Shown here one piece after another: positions 55,633 to 64,000 of a stretch of 64,000 nt of DNA (position 1 is its first letter; each line of letters begins with the position of its first letter). Location of the stretch: contig JAFGWE010000014.1 in the NCBI GenBank assembly GCA_016937345.1, positions 1 to 64,000 of the forward strand, written 5' to 3'. The notes below the pieces were generated by a model. The model saw only the letters and a list, made by a program, of their open reading frames with translations. It did no database searches and was not told the origin of the DNA. The position numbers and the translations under genes were made by a program. The DNA comes from Methanomicrobiaceae archaeon. Lineage in GTDB: Archaea > Halobacteriota > Methanomicrobia > Methanomicrobiales > Methanomicrobiaceae.

Positions 55633-55974
55633 TCAGCTGATTTTGCCGCACACCACACTCTCAATATTATCCGTCTTTTCATCCATCATCTCAATATTTT
55701 CACGTATTGACTTAATTCCGTCTTTAATTGAATCAAGTTCTCCCATACAGTTATCAATTGCTTTAAGGTAGCCTTCAAGCCATTCCTTCATCCTTATTAT
55801 CATATAGCCGATTACGCAGAAGAATGCAACCTGCATAATAACAAATGAAACCGCGTATATTGTCTCTATAGAATATCCGGACATATTAACAAATAATACG
55901 GAAATCACAGACATTACTGCGGTCGATAATAACAGGGCCACAATAATTAATCTTGCTGTACTTGTTTCACCCAT
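55633..55974 (-). CDS. Small membrane protein with C-terminal coiled coil
   Basis: A 113-residue protein from the ATG at 55974 with two hydrophobic helices (about 7-30 and 40-62) and a charged helical tail (about 65-105) with heptad-like Ile/Met spacing in NCMGELDSIKDGIKSIRENI. The frame is open to 56019 but the upstream part does not resemble a start. Not recognised. Single gene on the minus strand. Confidence 0.5.
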   Translation of the reverse strand: MGETSTARLIIVALLLSTAVMSVISVLFVNMSGYSIETIYAVSFVIMQVAFFCVIGYMIIRMKEWLEGYLKAIDNCMGELDSIKDGIKSIRENIEMMDEKTDNIESVVCGKIS

Positions 55975-56019
55975 AATAATCACTCCGGTCTGAAAACCCA
56001 ATCTGTACAAATTATGCAA

Positions 56020-56555
56020 CCCGCCAGATAAGACACTAAAAAATCAAATTCATTATTTTTTGCTTATGCGCTCTCCGGATTATTTGTGTCTGACAGGTCT
56101 GAGACCGATAAATGATATTTAAACTGGTATAGATTATATTCTTTTGGCACAAAAAATGAGAACTTAATATTCTGCTTAAAAAAATCAAATTAAGGCCGTT
56201 ATTAACAAAAAAAATTAAAGAAGATCCAGAGGGTCAAAAAAGATTCATATGATAATTGCCTTAAAAACACAGAGTTTAGCACAACTCCAACGCGCATATA
56301 GATCTGGTTCAAGCTAATATCTTTAATACCATTCAGGTCGTAATTTTAGGGAGAAGTCTGATATAGATTGGCAGCGGCGGTGAGGACAGCGGGTCGGTAT
56401 CTACTCGTTTTCCGTGGAATATTGGTGAAATTGCCTCGCCTCTCCAAAAGTTTGATGGGATTACTCTGTAGCCATATCATATCAATTTCGCACGATAATC
56501 GTGCATCATTAAGAGGCAGTAATAATGGATATTTTCCATCAATTGAGGTGTTCAA
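56020..56555. other. Leader region of the rpsL operon with a GC-rich stretch
   Basis: Long gene-free region before rpsL. Up to about 56330 it is AT-rich. From about 56370 to 56465 it becomes clearly GC-richer, and GGTGAGG (about 56381-56387) can pair with CCTCGCC (about 56433-56439). GCACGAT-A-ATCGTGC (56490-56504) is a perfect 7-bp hairpin 50 bp before the start. These suggest a structured 5' leader or a small RNA. Open frames on both strands here have atypical composition and no ribosome-binding site. Confidence 0.35.
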
Positions 56556-56984
56556 TTGGGTAACGGTAAATTTGCAGCAAGAAAATGTAAGCGCGACTCT
56601 AAAAACAACAGATGGCGCGATGTAAACTATTCAAGGAAGGCACTTGGTCTTGACATTAAGTCAGATCCGCTTGAGGGCGCACCACAGGGCCGTGGAATTG
56701 TCCTTGAAAAGGTTGGTGTAGAAGCTAAGCAGCCGAACTCAGCTATCCGTAAGTGTGTTCGTGTTCAGCTTATCAAAAACGGCCGTCAGGTAACAGCATT
56801 CGCTGTCGGTGACGGTGCAATCAACTTCATCGATGAACACGATGAAGTGACTATCGAAGGTATCGGCGGACGTCTCGGCCGTTCAAAGGGAGATATTCCG
56901 GGTGTCCGTTACCAGGTTAAGGCTGTTAACAATGTATGTCTCCGTGAAATGGTGACAGGCAAGAAGGAGAAGCCACGCAGGTAA
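56556..56984 (+). CDS. rpsL: 30S ribosomal protein S12
   Basis: Decoding-centre ribosomal protein. Starts at TTG ([14 protein letters not shown]) with GAGGTG 5 bp upstream. The conserved loops [15 protein letters not shown] and [15 protein letters not shown] are present. 142 residues, the archaeal/eukaryotic length. First gene of rpsL-rpsG-fusA, the archaeal str arrangement; elongation factor 1-alpha and S10, often next, are not here. Confidence 0.97.
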   Translation: MGNGKFAARKCKRDSKNNRWRDVNYSRKALGLDIKSDPLEGAPQGRGIVLEKVGVEAKQPNSAIRKCVRVQLIKNGRQVTAFAVGDGAINFIDEHDEVTIEGIGGRLGRSKGDIPGVRYQVKAVNNVCLREMVTGKKEKPRR

Positions 56985-56989
56985 TTTTT

Positions 56990-57613
56990 ATGAGCGCAGA
57001 AGAAGTTGCACAGGAAAACACAGAGGCTCCTGTTGTAGAGAAGAAAAGTAATCCTAATCTGCTCTTCAACAAGTGGGATCTCTCTGAAGTTAAGGTAAAC
57101 GACCCGGGCCTTGTACGCTATATCAGTGTTGATTCACTGATTGTTCCTCACTCGTGCGGAAGGAAACAGAAATCACAGTTTGCAAAATCTGAGATGCTCA
57201 TTGTTGAGCGTTTAATCAACAGACTTATGCAGACCCACCACAACACAGGCAAAAAAGAGCTTACAAGCCGTATTGTTGAGCAGGCATTTGATATCGTCTA
57301 TAAAAAGACAAACAGAAACCCTGTTGAGGTCTTAATTGACGCACTTGCAAATTCAGGCCCGCGTGAGGAGACTGTTCGTCTGAAGTACGGAGGTATAAAT
57401 GTACCAAAGTCAGTCGATACAGCCCCGCAGCGCCGTATTGACACAGCACTCTTCTTTATTGCACGCGGTGTCAAACAGGCAAGCCACAAGAAGAAAAAAT
57501 CAGCATCCGCATGCCTTGCAGACGAACTTATAGCCGCTGCCGCAGGGGACACACGCAGTTTTGCTGTTGCAAAGAAGGAAGAACGCGAGCGCGTAGCAAA
57601 ATCTGCCCGCTAA
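56990..57613 (+). CDS. rpsG: 30S ribosomal protein S7
   Basis: Assembly protein of the small-subunit head that binds 16S r[33 protein letters not shown] (in pieces, about 50-80) and ENVNP-like [18 protein letters not shown] are archaeal S7 features, and the C-terminus [13 protein letters not shown] is basic. 207 residues, with a 30-residue acidic N-terminal extension. It starts 5 bp after rpsL. Confidence 0.97.
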   Translation: MSAEEVAQENTEAPVVEKKSNPNLLFNKWDLSEVKVNDPGLVRYISVDSLIVPHSCGRKQKSQFAKSEMLIVERLINRLMQTHHNTGKKELTSRIVEQAFDIVYKKTNRNPVEVLIDALANSGPREETVRLKYGGINVPKSVDTAPQRRIDTALFFIARGVKQASHKKKKSASACLADELIAAAAGDTRSFAVAKKEERERVAKSAR

Positions 57614-57638
57614 TCAATACTTTTTTTGGTGTTTCATT

Positions 57639-59834
57639 ATGACCAGACGAAAAAAGATGGTAGAAAGAGTTACAGAACTGATGGATCAGCCCCAGAAAAT
57701 CAGGAACATCGGTATTGTAGCTCACATCGATCACGGAAAAACAACACTCTCTGACAACCTTCTTGCAGGCGCAGGAATGATCAGTGAGGAGATAGCAGGT
57801 AAGGCCTGCTGGATGGACTCCGATGAGGAAGAACAGGCACGTGGTATCACAATAGATTCCTCAAACGTTTCAATGGTTCACGAGTACAAAGGCGAAGAGT
57901 ATTTAATCAACATGATTGATACTCCGGGCCACGTCGACTTTGGTGGCGACGTCACCCGTGCAATGCGTGCTGTTGACGGTGCTGTTGTTCTTGTGGACGC
58001 TGTTGAAGGAACAATGCCTCAGACAGAGACAGTTCTCCGTCAGGCATTAAAAGAAGGTGTCAGACCGGTTCTCTTCGTAAACAAGGTTGACCGTTTAATC
58101 AACGAACTTAAAGTTGATGAGATGGAGATGCAGATTCGCCTTGGAAAGGTAATTGACAAGGTCAACAAGCTCATTAAGGGAATGAATGAGGAAGCCTACA
58201 ACAAAGGCTGGAAACTTGATGCTGCAGAAGGAACAGTTGCATTCGGTTCAGCTTTATACAACTGGGCAATATCTGTTCCCTACATGAAATCAAGCGGAAT
58301 AACATTCAAAGACATCTATGAGAAGTGCACATCAAACGATATGAAGTGGCTTGGAAAGAACAGCCCTCTCTGTGATGTAGTCCTTGATATGGTTGTAAGA
58401 AACCTCCCTAACCCTCTGGATGCACAGAAGCGCCGTGTTCCAATCATCTGGCAGCACGGGGATAAGTCAACACCTGAAGGTCAGGCTATGATGACATGTG
58501 ATCCAAACGGACCTGCATGCTTAATGGTTACAGATATCTCATTTGATCCGCACGCAGGAGAGGTTGCAACAGGACGTCTCTTCTCAGGAACACTCAGACG
58601 CGGTACAGAGTGCTACGTTATGGGAACTGCAAAGAAGGTAAACCGCTTAACCCAGGTGGGTATCTTCATGGGTGCAGAGAGAATTGAGGTGGAGGCACTT
58701 CCATCAGGAAATATCGCCGCTGTCACAGGTCTTAAGGACGCAATCGTCGGTTCGACCGTTACCTCCCTTATGGAAATCACTCCGTTTGAATCCTTAAAGC
58801 ACTACTCCGAGCCTGTCATGACCGTTGCTGTTGAGGCAAAGAACATGAAGGATCTTCCAAAGCTTGTTACAGTTCTTCGTCAGGTCGCAAAGGAAGACCC
58901 GACAGTTCAGGTTACAATCAATGAAGAGACAGGAGAGCACTTAATCTCAGGTATGGGAGAACTGCACTTAGAGATTATCACAGGACGTATTGCACGTGAC
59001 AAGAAAGTGGAGATTGTTACATCACCGCCGATTGTCGTTTACCGTGAAACAATCTCGGGAACAGCAGGCCCTGTTGAAGGTAAGTCACCAAACCGCCACA
59101 ACAGATTCTACATCGAGCTTGAACCGCTTTCAGAAGACATTGTCCAGAAGATCAAAGACGGCGAGATCACAATGGATGTCCCGGCCCTTGAGCGCCGTGA
59201 TGCACTTGTTGCAGCAGGCTTTGACAAGGATGAGGCCAAAAACCTTACCGCTATTGAAGGCACAAACATGTTCTTCGACATGACAAAAGGTATCCAGTAT
59301 CTCAATGAGACAATGGAGCTTGTTCTTGACGGATGGCGTGAGGCTCTTGCAGGCGGCCCTCTTGCAGATGAACTTGTTCAGAATGTCAAGATAAAACTTG
59401 TTGATGTAAAGCTTCACGAAGATGCAATCCACCGCGGTCCTGCACAGGTTATACCTGCTGTAAGATCAGCTGTTAAGGCAGGTCTTTTAATGGCAGGAGA
59501 TACACTTCTTGAACCTATGCAGAACCTCCAGATCACAGTCCCGCAGGACCACATGGGCAGTGCAACCGGTATGATCCAGGGTCGCCGTGGTCAGGTATAC
59601 GATATGAAGTCCGAGGGTGACACAATGATCGTCGTCGGAAAGGCACCGGTTGCAGAACTCTTTGGTTTTGCAGGCGATGTACGCTCTGCAACAGAAGGCC
59701 GTGCAATGTGGTCAACTGAGTTTGCAGGCTTTGAGATGGTTCCGGCAGGAATGCTTAAAGAAATAGTAGGAAATATCAGAAAACGCAAAGGCTTAAAAGA
59801 ACAGATACCAGAGCCTGCGGATTATCTGGCATAA
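57639..59834 (+). CDS. fusA: Translation elongation factor EF-2
   Basis: GTPase that translocates tRNA and mRNA on the ribosome. G1 is [10 protein letters not shown] (about 28-37), the switch region [10 protein letters not shown]3 DTPGHVDF and G4 NKVDR. Domain IV near the C-terminus has [13 protein letters not shown], whose His is the site of diphthamide modification in archaea and eukaryotes. 731 residues. It is 25 bp after rpsG. Confidence 0.98.
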   Translation: MTRRKKMVERVTELMDQPQKIRNIGIVAHIDHGKTTLSDNLLAGAGMISEEIAGKACWMDSDEEEQARGITIDSSNVSMVHEYKGEEYLINMIDTPGHVDFGGDVTRAMRAVDGAVVLVDAVEGTMPQTETVLRQALKEGVRPVLFVNKVDRLINELKVDEMEMQIRLGKVIDKVNKLIKGMNEEAYNKGWKLDAAEGTVAFGSALYNWAISVPYMKSSGITFKDIYEKCTSNDMKWLGKNSPLCDVVLDMVVRNLPNPLDAQKRRVPIIWQHGDKSTPEGQAMMTCDPNGPACLMVTDISFDPHAGEVATGRLFSGTLRRGTECYVMGTAKKVNRLTQVGIFMGAERIEVEALPSGNIAAVTGLKDAIVGSTVTSLMEITPFESLKHYSEPVMTVAVEAKNMKDLPKLVTVLRQVAKEDPTVQVTINEETGEHLISGMGELHLEIITGRIARDKKVEIVTSPPIVVYRETISGTAGPVEGKSPNRHNRFYIELEPLSEDIVQKIKDGEITMDVPALERRDALVAAGFDKDEAKNLTAIEGTNMFFDMTKGIQYLNETMELVLDGWREALAGGPLADELVQNVKIKLVDVKLHEDAIHRGPAQVIPAVRSAVKAGLLMAGDTLLEPMQNLQITVPQDHMGSATGMIQGRRGQVYDMKSEGDTMIVVGKAPVAELFGFAGDVRSATEGRAMWSTEFAGFEMVPAGMLKEIVGNIRKRKGLKEQIPEPADYLA

Positions 59835-59897
59835 TATTTTTTTTAGTTTGATTTTTTACCGATGTCAGGTTTTCGAATCATTTTTAGTTATATCAAT

Positions 59898-60455
59898 TTA
59901 ATAAAGTTTGATTAATTCACGCTTTTTTAGTTCTAAAAAACATTTTGCACAGGTTGAAGCGTCTTCAAGTGCATTATGCGAATATTTAGGATATTTTCCA
60001 AATAAAAAATAGTACAGTTCCTGCAATTTCGGCCATTTATCTCCATAGGGCCCAGGTATTTTACAAAGATGTGCTGTGGATTTCATTGTACAAAAAGATT
60101 TTTTCCGAAGAAATGAAAAAAATAATCCAATATTTGAGACTTCATTCTCAATAATCCTTGAGTCATACTCAAAATTGTGTGATATAACTAAATCAGATAT
60201 TTGCAGGTCTTTACTGAATTCTAAAAAAACATGCTCAAAAGGATACCCTGCATCTTTTGCAGCCTGTGTTGTGATATTATGAATAGCAACAGATTCTTCA
60301 GGAATCTCAAATCCATCAGGAATTATAATATATTCTTTTTTTCTGCATTCTCCTAAATAAGTATCGTAAATTACCCATCCCATTTGGACAAGACGCGGAA
60401 TTTCTGAATTCTCAAAAATACCTGTTGTTTCGCAGTCAAAAAAAAGATATTTCAT
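59898..60455 (-). CDS. DnaQ-like DEDDh 3'-5' exonuclease
   Basis: RNase T/DnaQ-fold exonuclease. The first acidic pair is in FFDCETTG (about residues 5-12), the second motif in SHNFEYDSRIIENE (about 95-108) and the third in HNALEDASTCAK (about 163-174) with the general-base His, giving D-E-D-D-H. 185 residues from the ATG at 60455 (MKYLFFDCETTG). It is on the minus strand, downstream of the CRISPR array's distal end by 67 bp and in the direction of cas and array transcription. This suggests, but does not show, a link with spacer trimming. It could equally be an unrelated housekeeping exonuclease. Confidence 0.88.
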   Translation of the reverse strand: MKYLFFDCETTGIFENSEIPRLVQMGWVIYDTYLGECRKKEYIIIPDGFEIPEESVAIHNITTQAAKDAGYPFEHVFLEFSKDLQISDLVISHNFEYDSRIIENEVSNIGLFFSFLRKKSFCTMKSTAHLCKIPGPYGDKWPKLQELYYFLFGKYPKYSHNALEDASTCAKCFLELKKRELIKLY

Positions 60456-60522
60456 AGAGATAACATCCATAATGTTTTACTTTACTATCTCCCTAATCTT
60501 TTTTAGAGATTATTGCCAACAT

Positions 60523-60551
60523 AGTGTCAACCCTGTACACACAAGGAACTC
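60523..60551 (-). repeat. Degenerate terminal CRISPR repeat
   Basis: A 29-base copy in register with the array (61 bp before the next repeat) that differs at several positions from the consensus, mainly in the first eight bases on the plus strand and one base in the GGG stem. A mutated last repeat normally marks the oldest, leader-distal end, so the leader is at the other side near cas2. Confidence 0.8.
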
Positions 60552-61954
60552 TTCTCTTGCAATTTCGGCGCTTAATTCGGAAACGGTTCATCCCTGTACA
60601 CACAGGGAACTCCGACAGTGCATCAGTGCCGTATGAATTGTTGGCGGTTCATCCCTGTACACACAGGGAACTCCAATATTCAAACCAACAACAATAGACA
60701 GTTATCGGTTCATCCCTGTACACACAGGGAACTCAGATTTATAAATACAGATGGTTACACAATTGCCGGTTCATCCCTGTACACACAGGGAACTCTAGTA
60801 ATTGACCTTGAAGCTGGCCTTGGGGCTCGGTTCATCCCTGTACACACAGGGAACTCTACAACCATTTGAATAATTTGTTCTTCGGTTACGGTTCATCCCT
60901 GTACACACAGGGAACTCGCGAAACTTCAGCGCTGTGCTCGTGACGCTTTCGGTTCATCCCTGTACACACAGGGAACTCGTGATTCAAATATTGTTTTATT
61001 ACTGAGATTACGGTTCATCCCTGTACACACAGGGAACTCGGGTTCTTAATGTTGCATTATTCGGATTATTCCGGTTCATCCCTGTACACACAGGGAACTC
61101 TCAATGCCATGTTTTTACACCTTCCTTTCTGTCGGTTCATCCCTGTACACACAGGGAACTCTTCTCCCGGATTTCTTCAAGTTCTGCCGCTATCGGTTCA
61201 TCCCTGTACACACAGGGAACTCACAAAGAGCTACTCGCAGAACTCGCACGGAGGCGGTTCATCCCTGTACACACAGGGAACTCGCCTTTGATATTTGTGG
61301 AAGTCTTGGAATTTACGGTTCATCCCTGTACACACAGGGAACTCGCAATGAGGACAAACAAATATGTGAGCGCCTCCGGTTCATCCCTGTACACACAGGG
61401 AACTCCTTCTGAGCGTGAGATATCCACCTTTGTATCTCGGTTCATCCCTGTACACACAGGGAACTCACACTGACAAAACCGGTTTTAGAAGTTTCGGGCG
61501 GTTCATCCCTGTACACACAGGGAACTCGCTATCTGTAGAAAAGATAACGAATTATCAGTCGGTTCATCCCTGTACACACAGGGAACTCGTGGGGAGGAAA
61601 AAACCCTCTTCACAAAAACCCGGTTCATCCCTGTACACACAGGGAACTCTTTCAGTGAGTTGCGATTCTTTGGTTTCAATTCGGTTCATCCCTGTACACA
61701 CAGGGAACTCGTCACTCCTTCCCCCTGCAGTTCCCCGGTCATCGGTTCATCCCTGTACACACAGGGAACTCATACCTGTTGAAATTGGTAAATGTCGGGG
61801 GAACGGTTCATCCCTGTACACACAGGGAACTCGTGAAGGGCATCTTTGACTTTAAGTGCAAGTTCGGTTCATCCCTGTACACACAGGGAACTCATCATCC
61901 AAAAACGATCGGACACTATCAGATTCGGTTCATCCCTGTACACACAGGGAACTC
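60523..61954 (-). CRISPR. Type I-E CRISPR array, 24 repeats and 23 spacers
   Basis: Repeats of 29 bp (plus strand CGGTTCATCCCTGTACACACAGGGAACTC, here split as CGGTTCATCCCTG and TACACACAGGGAACTC) recur at exactly 61-bp steps from 60584 to 61926; 23 are identical as read and one terminal copy is degenerate. All spacers are therefore 32 bp and all look different. On the minus strand the repeat begins GAGTTCCC and ends GATGAACCG, matching the Escherichia coli type I-E style. CCCTGT and ACAGGG form a 6-bp stem with a GTGT loop, the Cas6e target. Transcription is expected leftwards, from the cas2 side. Confidence 0.98.
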
Positions 61955-61990
61955 TCATCTGCTTATATATTAGATAAAAATCCAATATAT
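61955..61990 (-). promoter_or_regulatory. Putative CRISPR leader (36 bp)
   Basis: Only 36 bp separate the cas2 stop from the first repeat. The minus strand reads an A/T-rich stretch with two TATA-like elements, ATATATTGG next to the cas2 stop (about 61980-61988) and TAATATATAA (61963-61972). The first would place a transcript start near the first repeat. Any further leader sequence must lie within the 3' part of cas2. Confidence 0.55.
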
Positions 61991-63182
<1,192 letters not shown>

Positions 63183-63190
63183 ATATCACC

Positions 63191-63886
63191 TCAGACTGAT
63201 CTTACAAGCATCAGACCGCAACCAAAACCTTTTGCAGGACCCACTCCTTTTCCAAGAGTTTCAATAAACTTTTCACTATCTTTCACCGTCAGAATTCCAG
63301 TAAAATCAATTGTGCTTAATGAAACCTTTCGGTTCTTTTTACCCTGCATAAAATTTACCTGATTATAGGCATCTGCTCTCACAAAACCATCCTCAATACT
63401 AAAACCAAGCCTTTCAGAACGGGACGATAGCCATCTGAAACCTTCCTGCTGAACAATCTCTGCAACCGGAGGGAGAGGCGATTTATCACCATATTCTTTA
63501 ATTATCCTCTGTTTCGCGTCCATCACAACATCATGCTTGTATCTTTTCTTCTCCTGTCCTTTTGTTGCAGGAATCGTTTTTGTAACAATAGGATTTGCAC
63601 GAAGCGAAAATCCAAGTTTTTTTCCCTCAGTAATAACAGGATTATAAGATTTTGTTTCTATATTCCAAAGACTGCCATTACAGTAGGGTTTTCTTTCAGA
63701 AACAATGAATATAACAGGTTTACTTTCTTTTAAATCAACCCTGTAAAGAAAATCTCTCTCCCGATATTCCGAATCAGAGAACATATCCCATAGCATTGAA
63801 TGAATCTGATAAGGTCCTGAAGCAATTTTTTGAAATTCAGGAGAAAATACAGAATGCATATTTACAGTAACCCTTGATAAAAACAT
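63191..63886 (-). CDS. cas6e: CRISPR RNA endonuclease Cas6e
   Basis: Cuts the precursor transcript at the base of each repeat hairpin and stays in the Cascade complex. The N-terminus MFLSRVTVN, then IHSMLWDMFSDSEYRERDFLYRVD, is characteristic of Cas6e/CasE, and the C-terminal glycine-rich loop GPAKGFGCGLMLVR closes the second RRM-like fold. 231 residues. Its ATG shares one base with the cas5e stop (TGATG), which fixes the start. Confidence 0.94.
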   Translation of the reverse strand: MFLSRVTVNMHSVFSPEFQKIASGPYQIHSMLWDMFSDSEYRERDFLYRVDLKESKPVIFIVSERKPYCNGSLWNIETKSYNPVITEGKKLGFSLRANPIVTKTIPATKGQEKKRYKHDVVMDAKQRIIKEYGDKSPLPPVAEIVQQEGFRWLSSRSERLGFSIEDGFVRADAYNQVNFMQGKKNRKVSLSTIDFTGILTVKDSEKFIETLGKGVGPAKGFGCGLMLVRSV

Positions 63887-64000
63887 CAGAAATTCCCCCC
63901 AATCAGATTAATCCAGCCAAAATATTCTTTCCTGTAAGAAAACTGCCACCTTTTCCTGCTGAGAATATTATCTCTCCTCATATGTTCTTCATCAGGTTTT
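63886..64000 (-). CDS. cas5e: Cas5e, C-terminal fragment cut by window edge
   Basis: The last 37 codons of a frame that stops at 63886-63888 and overlaps the cas6e start by one base. The residues MRRDNILSRKRWQFSYRKEY match the C-terminal pattern of type I-E Cas5 (RRD...S...W.F..R), and the position before cas6e is the canonical place. The rest, with cas7, cas11, cas8e and cas3 expected beyond, is outside the window. Confidence 0.75.
   Translation of the reverse strand, partial: KPDEEHMRRDNILSRKRWQFSYRKEYFGWINLIGGNF

Noticed and set aside
56346-56625. Open frames on both strands before rpsL
   Set aside because: Both have atypical codon use and no ribosome-binding site, and the plus-strand frame would overlap the well-supported rpsL start. 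A noncoding leader is more likely.
60618-61973. Overlapping plus-strand open frames with repeated RFIPVHTGNS, SSLYTQGT and VHPCTHREL peptides
   Set aside because: They are translations of the CRISPR repeat. The 61-bp period shifts the frame by one each unit, cycling the same three peptides; they are not genes.

Overview
The window is a stretch of a methanogenic archaeal chromosome, most likely from the Methanomicrobiales (a Methanoplanus- or Methanolacinia-like member of the Methanomicrobiaceae). The evidence is archaeal ribosomal proteins S12 and S7 with EF-2, aRF1, O-phosphoseryl-tRNA synthetase (SepS), the wyosine enzyme Twy1, preQ0/archaeosine genes, a class II phosphoribulokinase, a fused hexulose-6-phosphate synthase, and the DUF2193 and DUF2180 families. 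Coding DNA is moderately AT-rich, spacers are very AT-rich, and many genes carry GGTG/GAGG ribosome-binding sites with TTG or GTG starts. Naming the genus is inference.

Layout. 0-10 kb: nitroreductase, Hps-RraA fusion, short dCTP deaminase/dUTPase-like protein, HEPN-like protein, nuclease-like orphan, tRNA G10 methyltransferase, then a grpE-dnaK-dnaJ operon. 10-25 kb: purH, a sodium:solute symporter with a 35-residue membrane partner, DNA polymerase IV, DeaD helicase with a probable structured leader, pcm, enolase, a flavin amine-oxidase-like protein, MFS transporter, glycosyltransferase, Imm5-like protein, DUF2148 protein and a GHMP kinase of the beta-RFAP synthase type. 25-34 kb: a complete UDP-GlcNAc operon (glmM, two tandem nucleotidyltransferase/left-handed-helix paralogues, glmS), then sufC-sufB with a cyclase and an unrecognised Cys-rich protein. 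34-45 kb: phosphoribulokinase, wHTH-PAS regulator, two PAS histidine kinases, a zinc-ribbon protein, an SLC13 transporter broken by an in-frame TGA and lacking a start codon, and an aquaporin-DUF2180-DUF2193 module. 45-60 kb: DUF1848 protein; a long minus-strand run queD-queE-queC-NUDIX-lipoprotein hydrolase-aRF1-argS-twy1-sepS; a small membrane protein; and rpsL-rpsG-fusA.

60-64 kb: a type I-E CRISPR-Cas locus on the minus strand. It runs cas5e (cut by the window edge), cas6e, cas1, cas2, a leader of only 36 bp, and an array of 24 repeats of 29 bp with 23 spacers. Every repeat-spacer unit is exactly 61 bp, and a degenerate terminal repeat lies at the end distal to cas2. A DnaQ-like DEDDh exonuclease gene follows the array in the same orientation, 67 bp beyond it.

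Themes. Carbon metabolism is represented by phosphoribulokinase and hexulose-phosphate synthase, two enzymes of the reductive hexulose-phosphate pathway. tRNA biology is unusually dense (SepS, ArgS, Twy1, QueCDE, TrmG10, aRF1). The least understood module is DUF2193-DUF2180-aquaporin. The most testable new idea is that the array-linked DnaQ nuclease and the very short leader belong to an archaeal form of type I-E adaptation.
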